DNA of 56,592 nt from Nitrosomonas sp. (GCA_017879645.1 JAAEXZ010000009.1:1-56592), one strand, 5' to 3'; counted from the first letter of the stretch, positions 33,669 through 42,728 are shown. Numbers and translations are program-made. The notes: generated from the sequence alone by a model not told the origin.

Positions 33669-35387
33669 CTAGTCAATCGTCGCCGATCTGCCACTCCACG
33701 TAAACGCATTGTTGATCGATGGATTGATGGTGAAGTCGGGGGACCGGGCAATCCAGCCTTCAGGAGAAACGAGGTACACGTAGGCTTGAGTTTCTTTTTT
33801 GGCAGGTCCGGCAATATCCATTCCATAGGACATGGTTCCCGATGCCGGAAGGGTCAGCATGCCATAATCACGGATGTGAAGCAGAAAATGGCCTGGTGGC
33901 CCTGAAAATTTCCACTGCAGGATCTTGCGCCGTCCCTGGCTTTCAACGGCGACATGAATACCCAATGATTGATTGGAGCTCGCAGAAAGCTGCTGGCGTA
34001 AATGGTTTGTAATTTCCTGCAACTGGCTGTCAGTCAGAGGGCGAACGTAATGAGAATGGTCGTCGTATGCGTATAGTGTTGAATTGCCCCTTTCACTTAA
34101 TGTAATCAATTCCTTATCGCTACGTATCAGCGTGGGTGAATGCCGTCCGGTGATGATCAGATTAGCCTGCTGTATGAGAGACAGATAGTTGAGATCCTTG
34201 AACTGAAATGGCAGAAAGAAGCCGTCTGATTCATTTTCGATTAGAAACTGATTCTGTTTCTCCAGGATATTACTGTTGCTTGCGATCATCGCAATCGTTT
34301 GTTGCTGGGAAAAAATGAGCGCGCCAGCAACGGCTATCAGGGTGATGACATGAGTCGGTTTGGAATGTGTCAACCAAATCAATCCCATCGCAAGTACCCA
34401 GCTAAGAAAAAATAATAATCGCGAGGACAGAATATCCGCAAAGCCAGTTTGTAGCATTGGCAGGATGGGTGTGGCGACAGTGATCGCTATACTTGATAGA
34501 AACAGGATATTGATTTTTTGCTGATGCTGGCTCTTTGCAATCAATAGGGAAATGACGCAATACGTTACGATGAGCCCAGTAACCCAGCCACTGCCGAACA
34601 GATTTGAAAAAAAACCTGTCAGTACCTCACTCAGGGTCAGCTGCCCCGATAAAGGTGGCCGACCATATCCACCGATTCCTTGCAACACTTGTAACCGCAC
34701 TGCAGCATAGGCTATGGCGACAAGTAAGGCGGGCCATAAATGACGCAGACGTTTTTTCCATGATCCACCAGGATAAAAGATAAGTATTGCAATGATGGGA
34801 ACGTAGAGTTCCTTGCTCAGGCAGGCCAGTGCATAAACCCCAGCCGCTGCTGCCGACAGGAATGGATTGTTTTCACGCAAGCCACGCGCAAAAAAGTAAA
34901 ACGCCAGAATCGTGAACAATAATCCGTAGGCATAATGTCCGGTCATCAGCAATTGTCCCACAGTGCCTGTTGCCGGCATGGAAAGAAAGAGTGCTGCTCC
35001 CATGAAAGAGGCCATGGGAGTAAACCAGAGTCGCAGCAATAAAAAAGTCGCTATGGCGGCTGCCCATATTATGAACAGGAGGTGGGCATAATGTTCTGTG
35101 GGATTCAGGCCAAAAAATGGCAACCCTAATTCATAGAAAAAGGCATTCCAAGGCGTGATATGCGCCCAGGATTGTTCACGCATGATGTCGGGAATAAAGA
35201 AATACTGCCAGGGTGAATAGGTTGCGGTAAAAAATAGGTGCGGGCCATCGTCAAAGCGCCAGCCAGCCGATAACGCGCTATGGTGCAAAACCAGGCAGAG
35301 TAGCGCGAGTATCGTCGCAGCCGTTAATGGATGGCTTGTTATTTGATGCCACTGCATACCGGTATCGCTTATTGCAGGTTTTTCCAT
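33669..35387 (-). CDS. Polytopic membrane glycosyltransferase-like protein (Gtr cassette third gene)
   Basis: This 572-residue protein has about ten membrane helices in the first 380 residues and a periplasmic C-terminal region of about 180 residues. The first external loop has WRFDDGPHLFF; an Asp pair there is typical of GT-C glycosyltransferases that use polyprenyl-linked sugars. Start at 35387 overlaps gtrA by 19 bases; an ATG at 35357 just after the gtrA stop is an alternative. Position after GtrB- and GtrA-like genes matches the serotype-specific transferase of Gtr cassettes, which adds a sugar to surface polysaccharide in the periplasm. The family match is by architecture and context. 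Confidence 0.78.
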   Translation of the reverse strand: MEKPAISDTGMQWHQITSHPLTAATILALLCLVLHHSALSAGWRFDDGPHLFFTATYSPWQYFFIPDIMREQSWAHITPWNAFFYELGLPFFGLNPTEHYAHLLFIIWAAAIATFLLLRLWFTPMASFMGAALFLSMPATGTVGQLLMTGHYAYGLLFTILAFYFFARGLRENNPFLSAAAAGVYALACLSKELYVPIIAILIFYPGGSWKKRLRHLWPALLVAIAYAAVRLQVLQGIGGYGRPPLSGQLTLSEVLTGFFSNLFGSGWVTGLIVTYCVISLLIAKSQHQQKINILFLSSIAITVATPILPMLQTGFADILSSRLLFFLSWVLAMGLIWLTHSKPTHVITLIAVAGALIFSQQQTIAMIASNSNILEKQNQFLIENESDGFFLPFQFKDLNYLSLIQQANLIITGRHSPTLIRSDKELITLSERGNSTLYAYDDHSHYVRPLTDSQLQEITNHLRQQLSASSNQSLGIHVAVESQGRRKILQWKFSGPPGHFLLHIRDYGMLTLPASGTMSYGMDIAGPAKKETQAYVYLVSPEGWIARSPDFTINPSINNAFTWSGRSATID

Positions 35388-35773
35388 GTCCAGTTTTTGT
35401 GTGCGAGGAATGTCATCAGGGGCAGAAAAATGAACGATGTGAGTACACCAATCAGATAATGCCAGTGCAGGGTTTCGCTGATGGCAACGGCTATCAGTGA
35501 AACGGTCAGCCCTGCGAGTGAGACGATCAGGAATCGTGCATAGCGATGACTGGTGACAGCGGTCTGGAAAGACCAGCGGCTATTTGCCCAGAAGGAGAAA
35601 AGATTGGCGCTGATGAACGCAAATCCATTGGCGGGTATGGGGTGGACTTCCAGGAGTTCGACCATGCTGGTGACAATGATCAAGTGTATGAGTGTGTTGA
35701 TCACGCCAATCAGTGAAAAGCCTGTCAGTTGCCGCCCGGTTTCACGGTTCAGCATGGGTTTGTGTTCCATCAT
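35369..35773 (-). CDS. GtrA-like membrane protein (lipid-linked sugar flippase)
   Basis: This protein is about 134 residues from the ATG at 35773 (tandem ATG ATG); the frame opens further to 35815 inside the previous gene. Four membrane helices are seen: FSLIGVINTLIHLIIVTSMV, ANGFAFISANLFSFWANSRWSF, RFLIVSLAGLTVSLIAVAISE and LIGVLTSFIFLPLMTFLAHKNWTW. The short four-helix form with FWANSRWSF and NWTW is the GtrA/PF04138 pattern. It overlaps the GtrB-like gene upstream and the GT-C-like gene downstream. It probably flips or assists undecaprenyl-phosphate sugar across the inner membrane. Confidence 0.88.
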   Translation of the reverse strand: MMEHKPMLNRETGRQLTGFSLIGVINTLIHLIIVTSMVELLEVHPIPANGFAFISANLFSFWANSRWSFQTAVTSHRYARFLIVSLAGLTVSLIAVAISETLHWHYLIGVLTSFIFLPLMTFLAHKNWTWKNLQ

Positions 35774-36731
35774 GACGCTGTCTGATGATGTAGATCGGTC
35801 TTTGCTTACTTTCACTGTAGATGCGGCCGATATATTCTCCCAGGATACCGATGCCCATCAACTGGATTCCGCCAAGAAAAAGGATGGCGGTAAGCAGCGA
35901 GGCATAACCGGGCACATCGACACCAAACAGTAATGTTTTGATGATAATCCAGCAACCGTATACCAAGGCTAACAGTGCCACGATAAATCCGGCATAAACC
36001 CAAACCGTCAGAGGCGCGGTGCTGAAACTGGTGATTCCTTCCAGTGCCAGGATCCACAAACGTTTCGCATTGAAAGAGGATTGTCCAGATTTGCGCGATT
36101 CTACAGTGAAATCGAGTGTGGTGTGCTTGAATCCAACCCAGGCAAACAGTCCTTTCATGAAGCGTCGGCGTTCGGGCAAGTGTCGCAGGGCTTCGATCAC
36201 GCGTTTGTCCATCAGGCGGAAATCGCCGACGTCGCGCGGGATTTCACATTCCGAGATGTGGTTATGCAAGCGATAGAACCATTGCGTGATCCAGCGTTGT
36301 ACGAAGTGATCGGTATTTCGTGATGTGCGTCGTGCCAATACGATATCGATGCCATTTTCCCATTCCCTGACCATGTCGATGATCAGTTCCGGTGGATGTT
36401 GCAAATCGGCATCGATCGGAATGACTGCGTCGCCCGTGGCGGTATCGATACCGGCAGTGAGTGCTGCTTCCTTGCCGAAGTTGCGCGATAGTTCCAGTAT
36501 CGTGATGCGGGGATTGTGTGCCGCATGTCGAAGGAGCGTTGCCAGGGTGTCGTCTGTGCTGCCGTCGTCGATGCAGATGATTTCATAGTGATACGTTTGT
36601 AGTTTCAGCATAGTGAATTCCAGTCTGTCAAAGAAAATATCCAGATTGTCAGCCTCGTTGAGGCAGGGAACCACGATGGACAGGAAACGGGGCGGTGAAT
36701 CGGTAAAGACTGCAGAACTCGGACTGGAAAT
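35742..36731 (-). CDS. GtrB/DPM1-like polyprenyl-phosphate glycosyltransferase
   Basis: This family-2 glycosyltransferase makes a polyprenyl-phosphate-linked sugar. It has VVPCLNEADNL, IDDGSTDDTL, the metal site PIDADLQHPPELI, RRTSRNTD, and two C-terminal membrane helices (VWVYAGFIVALLALVYGCW and LLTAILFLGGIQLMGIGILGEYIGRIY). The only usual start codon (GTG 36674) falls inside the first strand of the fold and has no ribosome site. An AUU at 36731-36729 in the same frame lies 7 bases after AGAGG and would give a normal N-terminus (329 residues); a stop codon directly precedes it. I place the start there with caution. It is first of the Gtr-like cassette. Confidence 0.88.
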   Translation of the reverse strand: MSSPSSAVFTDSPPRFLSIVVPCLNEADNLDIFFDRLEFTMLKLQTYHYEIICIDDGSTDDTLATLLRHAAHNPRITILELSRNFGKEAALTAGIDTATGDAVIPIDADLQHPPELIIDMVREWENGIDIVLARRTSRNTDHFVQRWITQWFYRLHNHISECEIPRDVGDFRLMDKRVIEALRHLPERRRFMKGLFAWVGFKHTTLDFTVESRKSGQSSFNAKRLWILALEGITSFSTAPLTVWVYAGFIVALLALVYGCWIIIKTLLFGVDVPGYASLLTAILFLGGIQLMGIGILGEYIGRIYSESKQRPIYIIRQRHDGTQTHAEP

Positions 36732-36813
36732 TTAAATACCTCTCATCGTTTGGTCGGTGAATATAGCAAAATAGACTGCGATACGCAATCAAGTGTTGGT
36801 TTTTGAAGGATTT

Positions 36814-37473
36814 TTAATATTCAACAGGTAATGGATCCAGGCTGCGCCATAAATACCAAGTGGCTACAGAACACCAGGGGTGCCACACCTGAGCAATGGC
36901 TAGCATGTTGTTTTTGTTTGCTGGTTGATTGTTAAGGTAGTGCTGGCTGATTGCGCGTTGTAGTCCGATGTCATCCAGCGGCAGGATATTGGGGCGTTGC
37001 AGGTGGAAGATCAGAAACATTTCTGCGGTCCAGCGACCAATGCCTTTTACCTGAATAAGCTTGTCGATAACGGCTTGATCATCCATTGCAACCCATTCTG
37101 TTTCATTCAAGACACCGTCCAGGAATTGCCGTGACAGATCCTTCAGATAAATGATTTTTCTTGCAGAGAGCCCGCAAGCGCGAAGGTGATCCGGCTCTGC
37201 ATCAGTAATAGATAATGGTGACACATTTGGAAGAGCCAAGATAAAGCGCTGCCAGACACTTTCGGCAGCCTTGACGGAAATTTGTTGGCCAACTATTGAA
37301 CGTGCCAGGGTTGTAAATGCGCATCCTCGGGATACCAGTGTCGCATTTTCAAATTGATGAATCAGATGTTGCATGATTGGATCGCATGCGGCCAGATCCT
37401 GTGTCGCTTGTTTCCAATATATTGGTGTCATGGGTAAGTCGAAGTGGAAATTTACGATTCTGACAGTTTGCAT
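36814..37473 (-). CDS. DNA-3-methyladenine glycosylase II-like (AlkA/HhH-GPD)
   Basis: This 219-residue base-excision-repair glycosylase belongs to the HhH-GPD superfamily. It has SIVGQQISVKAAESVWQRF early, the helix-hairpin-helix LIQVKGIGRWTAEMFLIF near residue 145 and the catalytic Asp in LPLDDIGLQRAI. It ends in HPWCSVATWYLWRSLD, typical of AlkA C-termini. An alternative start is the ATG at 37431. It lacks the N-terminal extra domain of E. coli AlkA, like many bacterial short forms. It is divergent from mraZ. Confidence 0.92.
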   Translation of the reverse strand: MQTVRIVNFHFDLPMTPIYWKQATQDLAACDPIMQHLIHQFENATLVSRGCAFTTLARSIVGQQISVKAAESVWQRFILALPNVSPLSITDAEPDHLRACGLSARKIIYLKDLSRQFLDGVLNETEWVAMDDQAVIDKLIQVKGIGRWTAEMFLIFHLQRPNILPLDDIGLQRAISQHYLNNQPANKNNMLAIAQVWHPWCSVATWYLWRSLDPLPVEY

Positions 37474-37642
37474 GCTTTCAGTGAGTCAAACAAGATAAGG
37501 GGCCATTTTTTGTAGATAAATGACAAATTACATTCAATTATTTTCTTATCTATATTATTTTTTTTGATATTTTTCTTTTTAATGCGCGTCAAATATTACA
37601 TTTAAGTCTTTGTCGTGAAACTATAAACGTCTTTGGTTCAAC

Positions 37643-37671
37643 TTGACTATCCCATTTTTTTTGATTAAAGT
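37643..37671 (+). promoter_or_regulatory. Candidate promoter of mraZ and the dcw cluster
   Basis: TTGACT at 37643-37648 is five-of-six to the -35 consensus. TAAAGT at 37666-37671 fits a -10 with 17-bp spacing. The first MraZ box begins at 37670 and so overlaps the -10. The AT-rich stretch upstream (37540-37640) may act as an UP-like region. Confidence 0.5.
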
Positions 37672-37694
37672 GGGAAGGAGTGGGGGAATGTGGG
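37670..37694 (+). promoter_or_regulatory. Three MraZ boxes upstream of mraZ
   Basis: GTGGG occurs three times at 37670-37674, 37680-37684 and 37690-37694. Five-base spacers (AAGGA, GGAAT) separate the units, an exact 10-bp period. This is the known layout of MraZ operators (direct TGGGN-type repeats 5-6 bases apart). They cover the expected -10 and start region, consistent with autorepression of the cluster by MraZ. Confidence 0.8.
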
Positions 37695-37741
37695 GGAGAA
37701 TGGTTTAACCCGATAATTTCTTCTTAATCTGGGGAGACAAT

Positions 37742-38188
37742 ATGTTTCGTGGCGTCACGCAACTTAGTCTGGATGCGAAAGGTAGGCTTGCGATACCCGC
37801 AAAATACCGCGCCGAACTAATGTCCTCCTGTGCGGGATGTTTGATCATCACAGTTGATCCTTCGCGGTGCTTGCTGATTTACCCTCAGCCAGCGTGGGAA
37901 CCGATAGAACAAAAACTCAATAATCTTCCAAGTTTTGAAACGAAAACCCGCAGCTTGCAGAGACTGCTGGTAGGTAATGCCAGTGATGTCGAGATGGATG
38001 CCGCTGGGCGCATCTTGGTGCCGCCACCATTGCGGCAATTTGCCGGTTTATCTAAAGAAGTCGTATTGGTTGGTCAGGGTACAAAATTTGAATTATGGAA
38101 TGAATCGCAATGGAATCAGCAGATTGAAGCCGCGCTTGATTTCGATAATGGTGCTATGCCACCCGAGTTGAATGGATTCTCCCTGTAA
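37742..38188 (+). CDS. mraZ: Transcriptional regulator MraZ
   Basis: MraZ is a 148-residue DNA-binding protein of the SpoVT/AbrB-type (MraZ) fold, and it represses its own operon. Two tandem MraZ half-domains are seen. The first begins with LSLDAKGRLAIPAKYR and the second with VEMDAAGRILVPPPLRQFAG, each with the DxxGR motif that contacts DNA. GGGGAG lies five bases before the ATG. It is the first gene of the dcw cluster, and three matching operator boxes lie 48-72 bases upstream. Length is normal. Confidence 0.97.
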   Translation: MFRGVTQLSLDAKGRLAIPAKYRAELMSSCAGCLIITVDPSRCLLIYPQPAWEPIEQKLNNLPSFETKTRSLQRLLVGNASDVEMDAAGRILVPPPLRQFAGLSKEVVLVGQGTKFELWNESQWNQQIEAALDFDNGAMPPELNGFSL

Positions 38189-38208
38189 TCAGGTTCCGAT
38201 GTAACGCA

Positions 38209-39153
38209 ATGCATACTTCGGTGTTGTTGCATGAAGCGGTGGAAGCGCTCGCGATAAAGCCGGGTGGAATTTATGTAGACGGGACTTTTGGGCGTGGTGG
38301 TCACAGTCGCATGGTTTTGTCGCTGCTCGATGAACGGGGCAGGTTGATTGCTTTGGATAAGGATCCGGCAGCAATTACTTTCGGTGGGATGCTTCAGGAT
38401 GAACGTTTCAGTATTCATCATTGTGGTTTCTCATTCATGCAACAGAAATTGCTGCAGCTGGGTATTGAAGCAGTGGATGGCATTTTGTTGGACCTCGGGG
38501 TTTCATCCCCGCAACTGGAAGAGACGTTGCGCGGATTCAGTTTTCGTTTGGCCGGTCCGCTCGATATGCGAATGGACACGAGTCGTGGGCAAACCGCAGC
38601 GGAATGGCTGGCGGTGGTATCTGAAGATCAACTGGAAAGGGTGATAAGAGATTATGGCGAAGAACGGTATGCTCGGCAGATTGCAAGAGCGATTATTGTG
38701 GCAAGAACGCGGCAGCCTATTGTTACCACATTACAACTTGCCGAGATTGTCGCAGCGGTCGTACGCGCGCGGCAGTCTCGGCGGGAAACTGTCCGGCATC
38801 CGGCGACGCGCACTTTTCAGGCGATTCGGATTTATATCAATCAGGAGCTTGAAGAGCTGTCGTTAGCATTGCCGCAATGTGTTGATTTGCTGAAACCGGG
38901 GGGGAGATTGGTGATCATTAGCTTTCATTCGCTCGAGGATCGTATGGTGAAACAGTTTATACGCAAGGCATCCACTGTCGATGAGCCGCCACGTGGTATT
39001 CCCATGCCGGAAAGCGAAATACAGCGACTGAGTAAACCGGCCTTGAAGCGGATAGGTCAGGCGATTCACCCCGGAAGCAATGAGGTGGAGGAAAATGTCA
39101 GAGCGCGCAGCGCAGTAATGCGGGTAGCGGAAAAACAGTTTTATCCGGGGTAA
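38209..39153 (+). CDS. rsmH: 16S rRNA (cytosine1402-N4)-methyltransferase RsmH
   Basis: RsmH (MraW, 314 residues) methylates N4 of C1402 in 16S rRNA using S-adenosylmethionine. The AdoMet site appears as GIYVDGTFGRGGHS at the N-terminus and LIALDKDPAAI. DGILLDLGVSSPQLE, GFSFRLAGPLDMRMD, RTFQAIRIYINQELEEL and SFHSLEDRMVK complete the family signature. It starts 20 bases after mraZ and four bases before ftsL, in the standard dcw order. Confidence 0.97.
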   Translation: MHTSVLLHEAVEALAIKPGGIYVDGTFGRGGHSRMVLSLLDERGRLIALDKDPAAITFGGMLQDERFSIHHCGFSFMQQKLLQLGIEAVDGILLDLGVSSPQLEETLRGFSFRLAGPLDMRMDTSRGQTAAEWLAVVSEDQLERVIRDYGEERYARQIARAIIVARTRQPIVTTLQLAEIVAAVVRARQSRRETVRHPATRTFQAIRIYINQELEELSLALPQCVDLLKPGGRLVIISFHSLEDRMVKQFIRKASTVDEPPRGIPMPESEIQRLSKPALKRIGQAIHPGSNEVEENVRARSAVMRVAEKQFYPG

Positions 39154-39157
39154 GCAA

Positions 39158-39460
39158 ATGTTCAAGTTGAATATTGTGCTGGTGTCGTTATCCATAGTAT
39201 GTGCTTTGGGCGTCGTCACTTCACAACATATGGCGCGCAAGTTGTTCATGACCCTGGAAAAGGAGAAAGAGATCGAGCGTAAGCTCGATGTGGAATGGGG
39301 CAGGTTACAACTGGAGCAGAGCACGCTGGTTATGCACGGGCGCATCGAACGGATTGCGCGCGAACAGTTGAATATGCAGGTGCCATCCGCCACGAGCATA
39401 CAAATTGTATCCATCAGTTCCGCAAGTGAAGATTCAGAGATAAGAGGCTTGAAGCCATGA
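39158..39460 (+). CDS. ftsL: Cell division protein FtsL
   Basis: FtsL is a 100-residue bitopic inner-membrane protein of the divisome (FtsQLB complex). One membrane segment lies at about residues 3-22 (LNIVLVSLSIVCALGVVTSQ). A periplasmic coiled coil follows (KLFMTLEKEKEIERKLDVEWGRLQLEQS), ending near IERIAREQLNMQVP, a motif usual in FtsL. The stop overlaps the ftsI start by four bases (ATGA). The position between rsmH and ftsI confirms the call. Confidence 0.93.
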   Translation: MFKLNIVLVSLSIVCALGVVTSQHMARKLFMTLEKEKEIERKLDVEWGRLQLEQSTLVMHGRIERIAREQLNMQVPSATSIQIVSISSASEDSEIRGLKP

Positions 39461-41181
39461 TACAAACCGAGAAACCACAAATCAAACTGGCAACCTGGCG
39501 TTCATATGCGCTTTTTGCTTTGCTGGTTCTGGGATTTCTCGGTTTGACCGGTCGTGCAGTCTATCTGCAGGGCATGCATCATGATTTTCTGCAGGAAAAA
39601 GGAGAATCTCGCTATAGTCGCATCGTTGAAATGAATGCCGATAGGGGCATGATCACTGATCGCAATGGGCAAATACTGGCGATCAGTTCTCCGATTGCCT
39701 CGGTTTGTGCCGACCCGAAACTGACCAAGGTATCGTCGGAACAGCTCAGGCAACTGGCAACCTTACTGGAAACGAATAGTAGCGATCTGGATGAGCGGTT
39801 CAATCGGAAGAATTCCCGGTTTGTTTACTTGAAACGCCAGGTGATTCCGGAAATTGCCGACAAGATAATGAAGCTGAAAATTCCGGGCGTGTTTCTGACG
39901 CATGAATCCAAACGGTACTATCCTGAACGCGAATTTGCGGCGCATGTACTGGGATTCACGGACATCAACGATGTAGGGCAGGAAGGGGTTGAGCGTGGTT
40001 GGCAGGATGTGCTTGCCGGTGAGCTGGGAAGTCGTCGCGTCATCAAGGACAACAAGGGACGTATCGTCGAGGATATCGAGAACATCCGCTCGCCCAAGCC
40101 CGGACAAGACTTGATCCTGTCAATTGATCAGAGAATTCAGTATCGCGCACATACGGAGTTGGAAGAGGCGATCAGATTAAATAAAGCCAAGGCTGGCAGT
40201 ATCGTGGTGTTGGACGCGCACAGCGGAGAAATTCTGGCTCTGACGAATATGCCGGTTTACAACCCTAACCGGCGATCAACGATCAGCAGCGACAAGATTC
40301 GTAATCGGGCGCTGATCGACACTTTTGAACCCGGCTCAACCATGAAGCCTTTCACCGTGGCCATAGCGCTGGAAGTGGGGAAAGTCAACGCCAATACGGT
40401 ATTGCAGACGGCTCCGGGGCAAATGCAGGTGGGGCGGAAAACCATACGTGATGTGAGTAACAAGGGAGAGCTGACGGTCGCCCAAATCATTCAGCAATCC
40501 AGTAATGTTGGGACGGCGAAAATAGCCCTGTCGCTACCGTCTCAAACCATGTGGCAGATGTTCAATCGTTCCGGTTTTGGTGCGAGTACGCAATCGGGTT
40601 TTCCTGGAGAAGTCGGTGGCATACTGCGTGCCTACAATTCCTGGAAACCCATCGAGCAAGCCACCATGTCTTATGGTCACGGAATATCGGCAAGCCTGAT
40701 GCAATTGGCGCGTGCTTATACCATCTTTGCCAGCGGTGGCGAATTGAAACCCATATCGCTATTAAAGCAGGATATGCCGGTGATGGGGCAGCGCGTCATA
40801 TCGCGCGATACGGCCCAAGCCATGAGCTACATGCTCGAGCTGGCAACAAAACCTGGCGGTACGGCGCCGTTGGCACAAATCAATGGTTATCGTGTTGCCG
40901 GAAAAACAGGAACGGCGCACAAGCTGATTGATGGCCAATACGCCAAGAAAAGTTATATATCGACGTTCGTGGGGTATGCTCCGGCATCCAATCCGCGTTT
41001 GATCGTTGCCGTGATGATCGATGAACCTTCTGCGGGTAAATACTTTGGGGGAGCCGTTGCAGCACCGGTTTTCAGTAATGTCATGGCAAGTGCTCTGCGC
41101 ATATTGAATGTAGCACCGGATGCGCCGGCCAACAATGTCATCACCTTTACCGCAACACCCGAAATGGACGATGAAGGATGA
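39457..41181 (+). CDS. ftsI: Peptidoglycan transpeptidase FtsI (PBP3)
   Basis: FtsI (574 residues) is the septal transpeptidase that cross-links peptidoglycan during division. An N-terminal membrane anchor (ALFALLVLGFLGLTGRAVYL) precedes a pedestal domain with RGMITDRNGQILA. The penicillin-binding domain has the active Ser294 in GSTMKPF (SxxK), the SSN motif in QQSSNVGTAKIA and KTGTAHKL. It overlaps ftsL and murE by four bases each, giving translational coupling. Its glycosyltransferase partner FtsW lies downstream in the same cluster. Confidence 0.97.
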   Translation: MIQTEKPQIKLATWRSYALFALLVLGFLGLTGRAVYLQGMHHDFLQEKGESRYSRIVEMNADRGMITDRNGQILAISSPIASVCADPKLTKVSSEQLRQLATLLETNSSDLDERFNRKNSRFVYLKRQVIPEIADKIMKLKIPGVFLTHESKRYYPEREFAAHVLGFTDINDVGQEGVERGWQDVLAGELGSRRVIKDNKGRIVEDIENIRSPKPGQDLILSIDQRIQYRAHTELEEAIRLNKAKAGSIVVLDAHSGEILALTNMPVYNPNRRSTISSDKIRNRALIDTFEPGSTMKPFTVAIALEVGKVNANTVLQTAPGQMQVGRKTIRDVSNKGELTVAQIIQQSSNVGTAKIALSLPSQTMWQMFNRSGFGASTQSGFPGEVGGILRAYNSWKPIEQATMSYGHGISASLMQLARAYTIFASGGELKPISLLKQDMPVMGQRVISRDTAQAMSYMLELATKPGGTAPLAQINGYRVAGKTGTAHKLIDGQYAKKSYISTFVGYAPASNPRLIVAVMIDEPSAGKYFGGAVAAPVFSNVMASALRILNVAPDAPANNVITFTATPEMDDEG

Positions 41182-42728
41182 GTGTCATGGCCATCAAACG
41201 CAAATCCTCAAAATTGTTTGATCCGCACTGTCTGGATGAGCTGGGGGTCGATATCCGTAACCTGCAGGTCGATAGCCGACGCATTCAGCCTGGTGATACT
41301 TTTCTGGCTTATGCCGGTGAAAAACAGGATGGGCGGCATTTCATTTCTCAAGCGATTGCGGCCGGTGCCAATGCCATTTTGTGGGATCCCCAGGATTTTT
41401 CCTGGGATCCACTCTGGGTGGTTCCATCCCTTGCCATCCAGGATCTGAAAGCCAAGGCCGGGGAAATAGCCAGCCATGTTTACGGTCAGCCGTCGCAGAA
41501 ATTATGGACGATCGGAATTACGGGAACCAACGGTAAGACTTCATGCAGTCATTGGTATGCCCAGGCCATGAACGAATTGCAGAAGAAAACGGCGATCATT
41601 GGAACGCTGGGTAACGGATTTGTTTCTGCGCTTGAACCCGCCAGTAATACCACTCCGGATGCAACGGTGTTGCAGCAGGCACTGGCCAGCTATGTACAAC
41701 AGGGTGCGGAGAATGTGGTCATGGAAGTGTCCTCGCACGGTATTGTGCAAGGCCGCGTCAACGGCACGACCTTTTCCGTGGCGGTGCTGACCAATTTGTC
41801 GCGCGATCATCTGGATTATCATCGGGACATGGATGCGTATGCTGCAGCGAAGGCACGCTTGTTCTTCTGGCCAGGATTGAAGTTTGCAGTGGTCAATATG
41901 GATGATGTGCTAGGCGTGGAGCTGTCGCGTCAGCTTGCCAGCAAATCAACCCGAATTATCGGTTATGGATTCCACTATCCAGAATTGGGATGCTACTCAA
42001 AACACTTCAGCATGGTCTATGGCTTCAATCTGCGAGCCAGTGTGGACGGTGTCGAGTTCGACGTGGAATTCGAGGGACACGTTGCACACTTGCAAGTCAA
42101 TGTACTGGGCAAATTCAATGCTTATAACTTGCTTGCAGTACTGGCGGCACTGGTGGCAAGCAACATTCCCCTGGTGGATGCAGCTTGTGCGTTGCAAAGC
42201 GTGCATGCCATTCCAGGCAGGATGGAAAAACATGTGACAGCCAGACAGCCAATGATTATCGTGGATTATGCACACACTCCCGATGCGCTGGAAAAGGTTC
42301 TGAATTCACTACAAGACATCCTGCGATCGACCACTTGGGATCAAGTCAATCTGCCGAGATTGCATTGCGTGATTGGTTGTGGTGGCGATCGCGATCGTGG
42401 CAAGCGGGCTATGATCGGAGAGGTGGCAACGCGTTTGGCCGATACTGCCATTTTTACCAGTGACAATCCGCGTTCGGAAGATCCACTGCGAATCATCAGC
42501 GACATGACAGCAAGTGCGCATGGTCAGCGGTATCAAGTCGAAGTCGATCGCGCTCTCGCGATCTATCAGGCTATCGATAACGCACAGGTGGGCGACATCG
42601 TTCTGGTGGCTGGCAAGGGACATGAGAAATACCAGGAGATTCAGGGGAAGAAGATTCCTTTCGATGACAATGAAGTGGTTAGACAGGTATTGCACGATTT
42701 GGCCAGTCAGTCGCGGGTGCGATCATGA
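41178..42728 (+). CDS. murE: UDP-MurNAc-tripeptide synthetase MurE (meso-DAP-adding)
   Basis: MurE (516 residues) adds the third stem-peptide residue to UDP-MurNAc-L-Ala-D-Glu in the cytoplasm. The ATP loop is GITGTNGKTSCSHW; the central domain has NTTPDATVLQQ, EVSSHGI and LSRDHLDYHRDM. DNPRSEDP near residue 435 is the motif for meso-diaminopimelate instead of lysine, so the cell wall is of the usual Gram-negative type. It overlaps ftsI and murF by four bases each. Confidence 0.97.
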   Translation: MSVMAIKRKSSKLFDPHCLDELGVDIRNLQVDSRRIQPGDTFLAYAGEKQDGRHFISQAIAAGANAILWDPQDFSWDPLWVVPSLAIQDLKAKAGEIASHVYGQPSQKLWTIGITGTNGKTSCSHWYAQAMNELQKKTAIIGTLGNGFVSALEPASNTTPDATVLQQALASYVQQGAENVVMEVSSHGIVQGRVNGTTFSVAVLTNLSRDHLDYHRDMDAYAAAKARLFFWPGLKFAVVNMDDVLGVELSRQLASKSTRIIGYGFHYPELGCYSKHFSMVYGFNLRASVDGVEFDVEFEGHVAHLQVNVLGKFNAYNLLAVLAALVASNIPLVDAACALQSVHAIPGRMEKHVTARQPMIIVDYAHTPDALEKVLNSLQDILRSTTWDQVNLPRLHCVIGCGGDRDRGKRAMIGEVATRLADTAIFTSDNPRSEDPLRIISDMTASAHGQRYQVEVDRALAIYQAIDNAQVGDIVLVAGKGHEKYQEIQGKKIPFDDNEVVRQVLHDLASQSRVRS

